Positions 62,801 through 64,000 of a DNA stretch of 64,000 nucleotides are shown one piece after another (position 1 is the stretch's first letter; each line of letters starts with the position of its first letter). The notes under the pieces were generated by a model. It saw only the letters and a list, made by a program, of their open reading frames with translations. It was not told the origin of the DNA and did no database searches. Location of the stretch: NCBI GenBank assembly GCA_949825065.1, contig OX463852.1, positions 11,249,665-11,313,664 on the forward strand, read 5' to 3'. Position numbers and translations under genes: made by a program. Source of the stretch: Odontocerum albicorne (Eukaryota; Arthropoda; Insecta; Trichoptera; Odontoceridae).

Positions 62801-63013
62801 AGGAGAAGAAATATGTGTAAGTGAATTGAAATCTTCGTAAATAAACAATAATATTTGGTAGAACACTTGTTTCCTACATTTAAAAAAAATTCTAGTTGGT
62901 TGAAAAAAATGCTACATGACAATGTACCTACCATATTGCGATGTAATAATAAGATTGACATCGCGTGCAGAAGCATACGATGTGGTCAAAGGCCAAAATT
63001 TATTAGATCGTCA

Positions 63014-63970
63014 TACGAGGCGTATCCAGAAAGTAAGTGTACTGAGGCTCTCACGACCAGATGGATTTTATTTTCGACATGTTGGCCACACTTCCGTGTA
63101 GCCTGACCCTTCCCCTCCGCAACGAGACCGGTTCGACGTCAGTATGTTGAGAAGTGTCGACGCGACAACACGTTTTGTGAAAAATGTCAACCCAATCTCC
63201 CGCCAAGTGCGAAATTTTGTAAAAAGGCAAGAGTTTTTGAGGCGCTGCAAACTCCATGGACATGAATTTCTCCGCTCCATCGTTACTGGAGATGAAACTT
63301 GGGTTGCACACTACACGCTTGAAACCAAAAGGCAGTCTCAACAGTGGCATCACACCTCTTCACCCTCCGCCAAAAAGTTCAAAACCACAATTTCAGCCAA
63401 GAAAATCATGGCATCCGTGTTTTGGGACTGTCAAGGCATAATTTTAATTGAATATATGCCTCAAGGGGAGACCATCAACTCTTCAAGATACTGTGAGACC
63501 CTAAAAAAATTGCGGAGGGCGATTCAGAACAAGAGGAGAGGCATGCTGACAAAGGGAGTCTGCCTGCTGCACGACAATGCAAGACCACACACGGCCAACG
63601 CCACGAAGGAACTGCTCGCCTCGTTTAAATGGGATGTCCTGAACCATCCCGCGCATTCCCCTGACCTAGCAACTTCAGATTACTATCTCTTTACCTCCCT
63701 GAAGCTGTACATGGGTGGAAAAAGGTTTTCAACCGACGAGGAGCTAAAGGAGGAGGTGGAGAAGTGGACGGAGGGGTTGGCGGGAAACTACTTCGAGGAA
63801 GGCATCAAAAAGTTGATACCCCGCTTCACCACCTGCATTGAGAGGAATGGCGACTATGTCAAAAAATAGCTTACATATGTACTACGGTAACCACGTAATT
63901 TTTTTGTTTAAATAAAAAAAATTGTAACCTACAAAAATTCAGTACACTTAGTTTCTGGATATGCCTCGTA
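63014..63970 (+). mobile_element. Internally deleted mariner (TACGAGG family), copy 2
   Basis: 957 bp including TA flanks. Left end TACGAGGCGTATCCAGAAAG; right end is its complement (CTGGATATGCCTCGTA). It shares nearly the whole remaining sequence with 17192-18135 but lacks a different internal segment. Confidence 0.93.
63184..63869 (+). pseudogene. mariner transposase, DD34D type, N-terminal deletion
   Basis: The family ATG at 63184 gives MSTQSPAKCEI and then a stop, where a deletion joins codon 12 or so to a point upstream of VKRQEFLRRCKLHGHEFL, removing the helix-turn-helix region. The remaining frame is open to 63869: TGDETWVAHYTLETKRQSQQ (first Asp), ASVFWDCQGIILIEYMPQ, LLHDNARPHTANATKELL (second Asp), HSPDLATSDYYLF (third Asp, 34 residues on), and the C-terminus FTTCIERNGDYVKK. 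All three catalytic Asp codons are present, but without the DNA-binding domain it should not act on its ends. Confidence 0.92.
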
Positions 63971-64000
63971 TGATCACAGACCAAATTTTTTTTTACAATT

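Noticed and set aside
1..64000. Conserved host gene, bacterial operon or defence system
   Set aside because: No frame showed a recognised host or bacterial domain, no Shine-Dalgarno-organised genes exist, and all recognisable proteins are transposon-derived.

Overview
The window is AT-rich nuclear DNA from an animal, almost certainly an insect or a close arthropod relative. This rests on arthropod-like 5S rRNA genes with their own Pol III terminators, two types of DD34D mariner element, RTE-like and CR1/Jockey-like non-LTR retrotransposons, Penelope-like (PLE) sequence, and tRNA-derived SINEs with degenerate heads. I cannot name the order or species. I found no convincing host protein-coding gene. 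Nearly every open frame longer than about 60 codons is either a decayed transposon remnant or a by-product of a minisatellite whose unit length is a multiple of three.

Layout. 0-5.5 kb: stacked 3' ends of an RTE-like LINE (called LINE-R here), one of which has expanded into a 40-bp minisatellite, plus two copies of a CR1/Jockey-like LINE (LINE-C). 5.6-9.2 kb: a DDE transposase relic, two opposed RTE-type fragments, and a LINE-R copy carrying a 210-bp inverted self-duplication. 9.5-13.6 kb: SINEs, LINE-R tails, a pair of perfect palindromes, an 80-bp array and the best LINE-C copy. 15.5-15.9 kb: broken and inverted 5S rDNA. 17.2-20.5 kb: a deleted mariner, opposed LINE-R copies, a MITE and a 16-bp satellite. 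20.6-25.7 kb: a composite repeat (SINE-B) containing an 18-bp satellite, and further SINE and RT relics. 28.5-34.3 kb: a cluster of LINE-R copies. 34.46 kb: a tRNA-Ala-like gene. 34.76-36.03 kb: a full-length but dead irritans-like mariner. 37-43 kb: SINEs and a nonautonomous hAT with a perfect 8-bp target duplication. 43.3-44.4 kb: a 47-bp satellite followed by PLE sequence. 47.8-48.4 kb: an RTE insertion with a 19-bp target duplication. 49.16-49.99 kb: a 5S rRNA tandem pair and a 39-bp satellite. 50-60 kb: PLE fold-back copies, a mariner relic, the second MITE copy with a LINE-C tail inserted in it, and 81-bp and 70-bp arrays. 61-64 kb: the fullest REP-C repeat, a LINE relic and a second deleted copy of the 17-kb mariner family.

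How the parts relate. SINE-A ends in the same 3' tail as LINE-C, so LINE-C is the likely source of its retrotransposition machinery. The fold-back repeats near 43.9, 50.4, 58.2 and 59.2 kb share sequence with the flank of a PLE reverse-transcriptase fragment and contain a hammerhead-like core, so they look like PLE pseudo-LTRs. The octamer TACGAGTA is strongly over-represented. In several places it can be read as a TA that became TA-CGAG-TA (or TA-CTCG-TA) relative to a sister repeat copy, and CGAG is the terminal tetranucleotide of the mariner at 17 and 63 kb. The simplest reading is that the window is scattered with excision footprints of that mariner family. This is the observation I would follow first.
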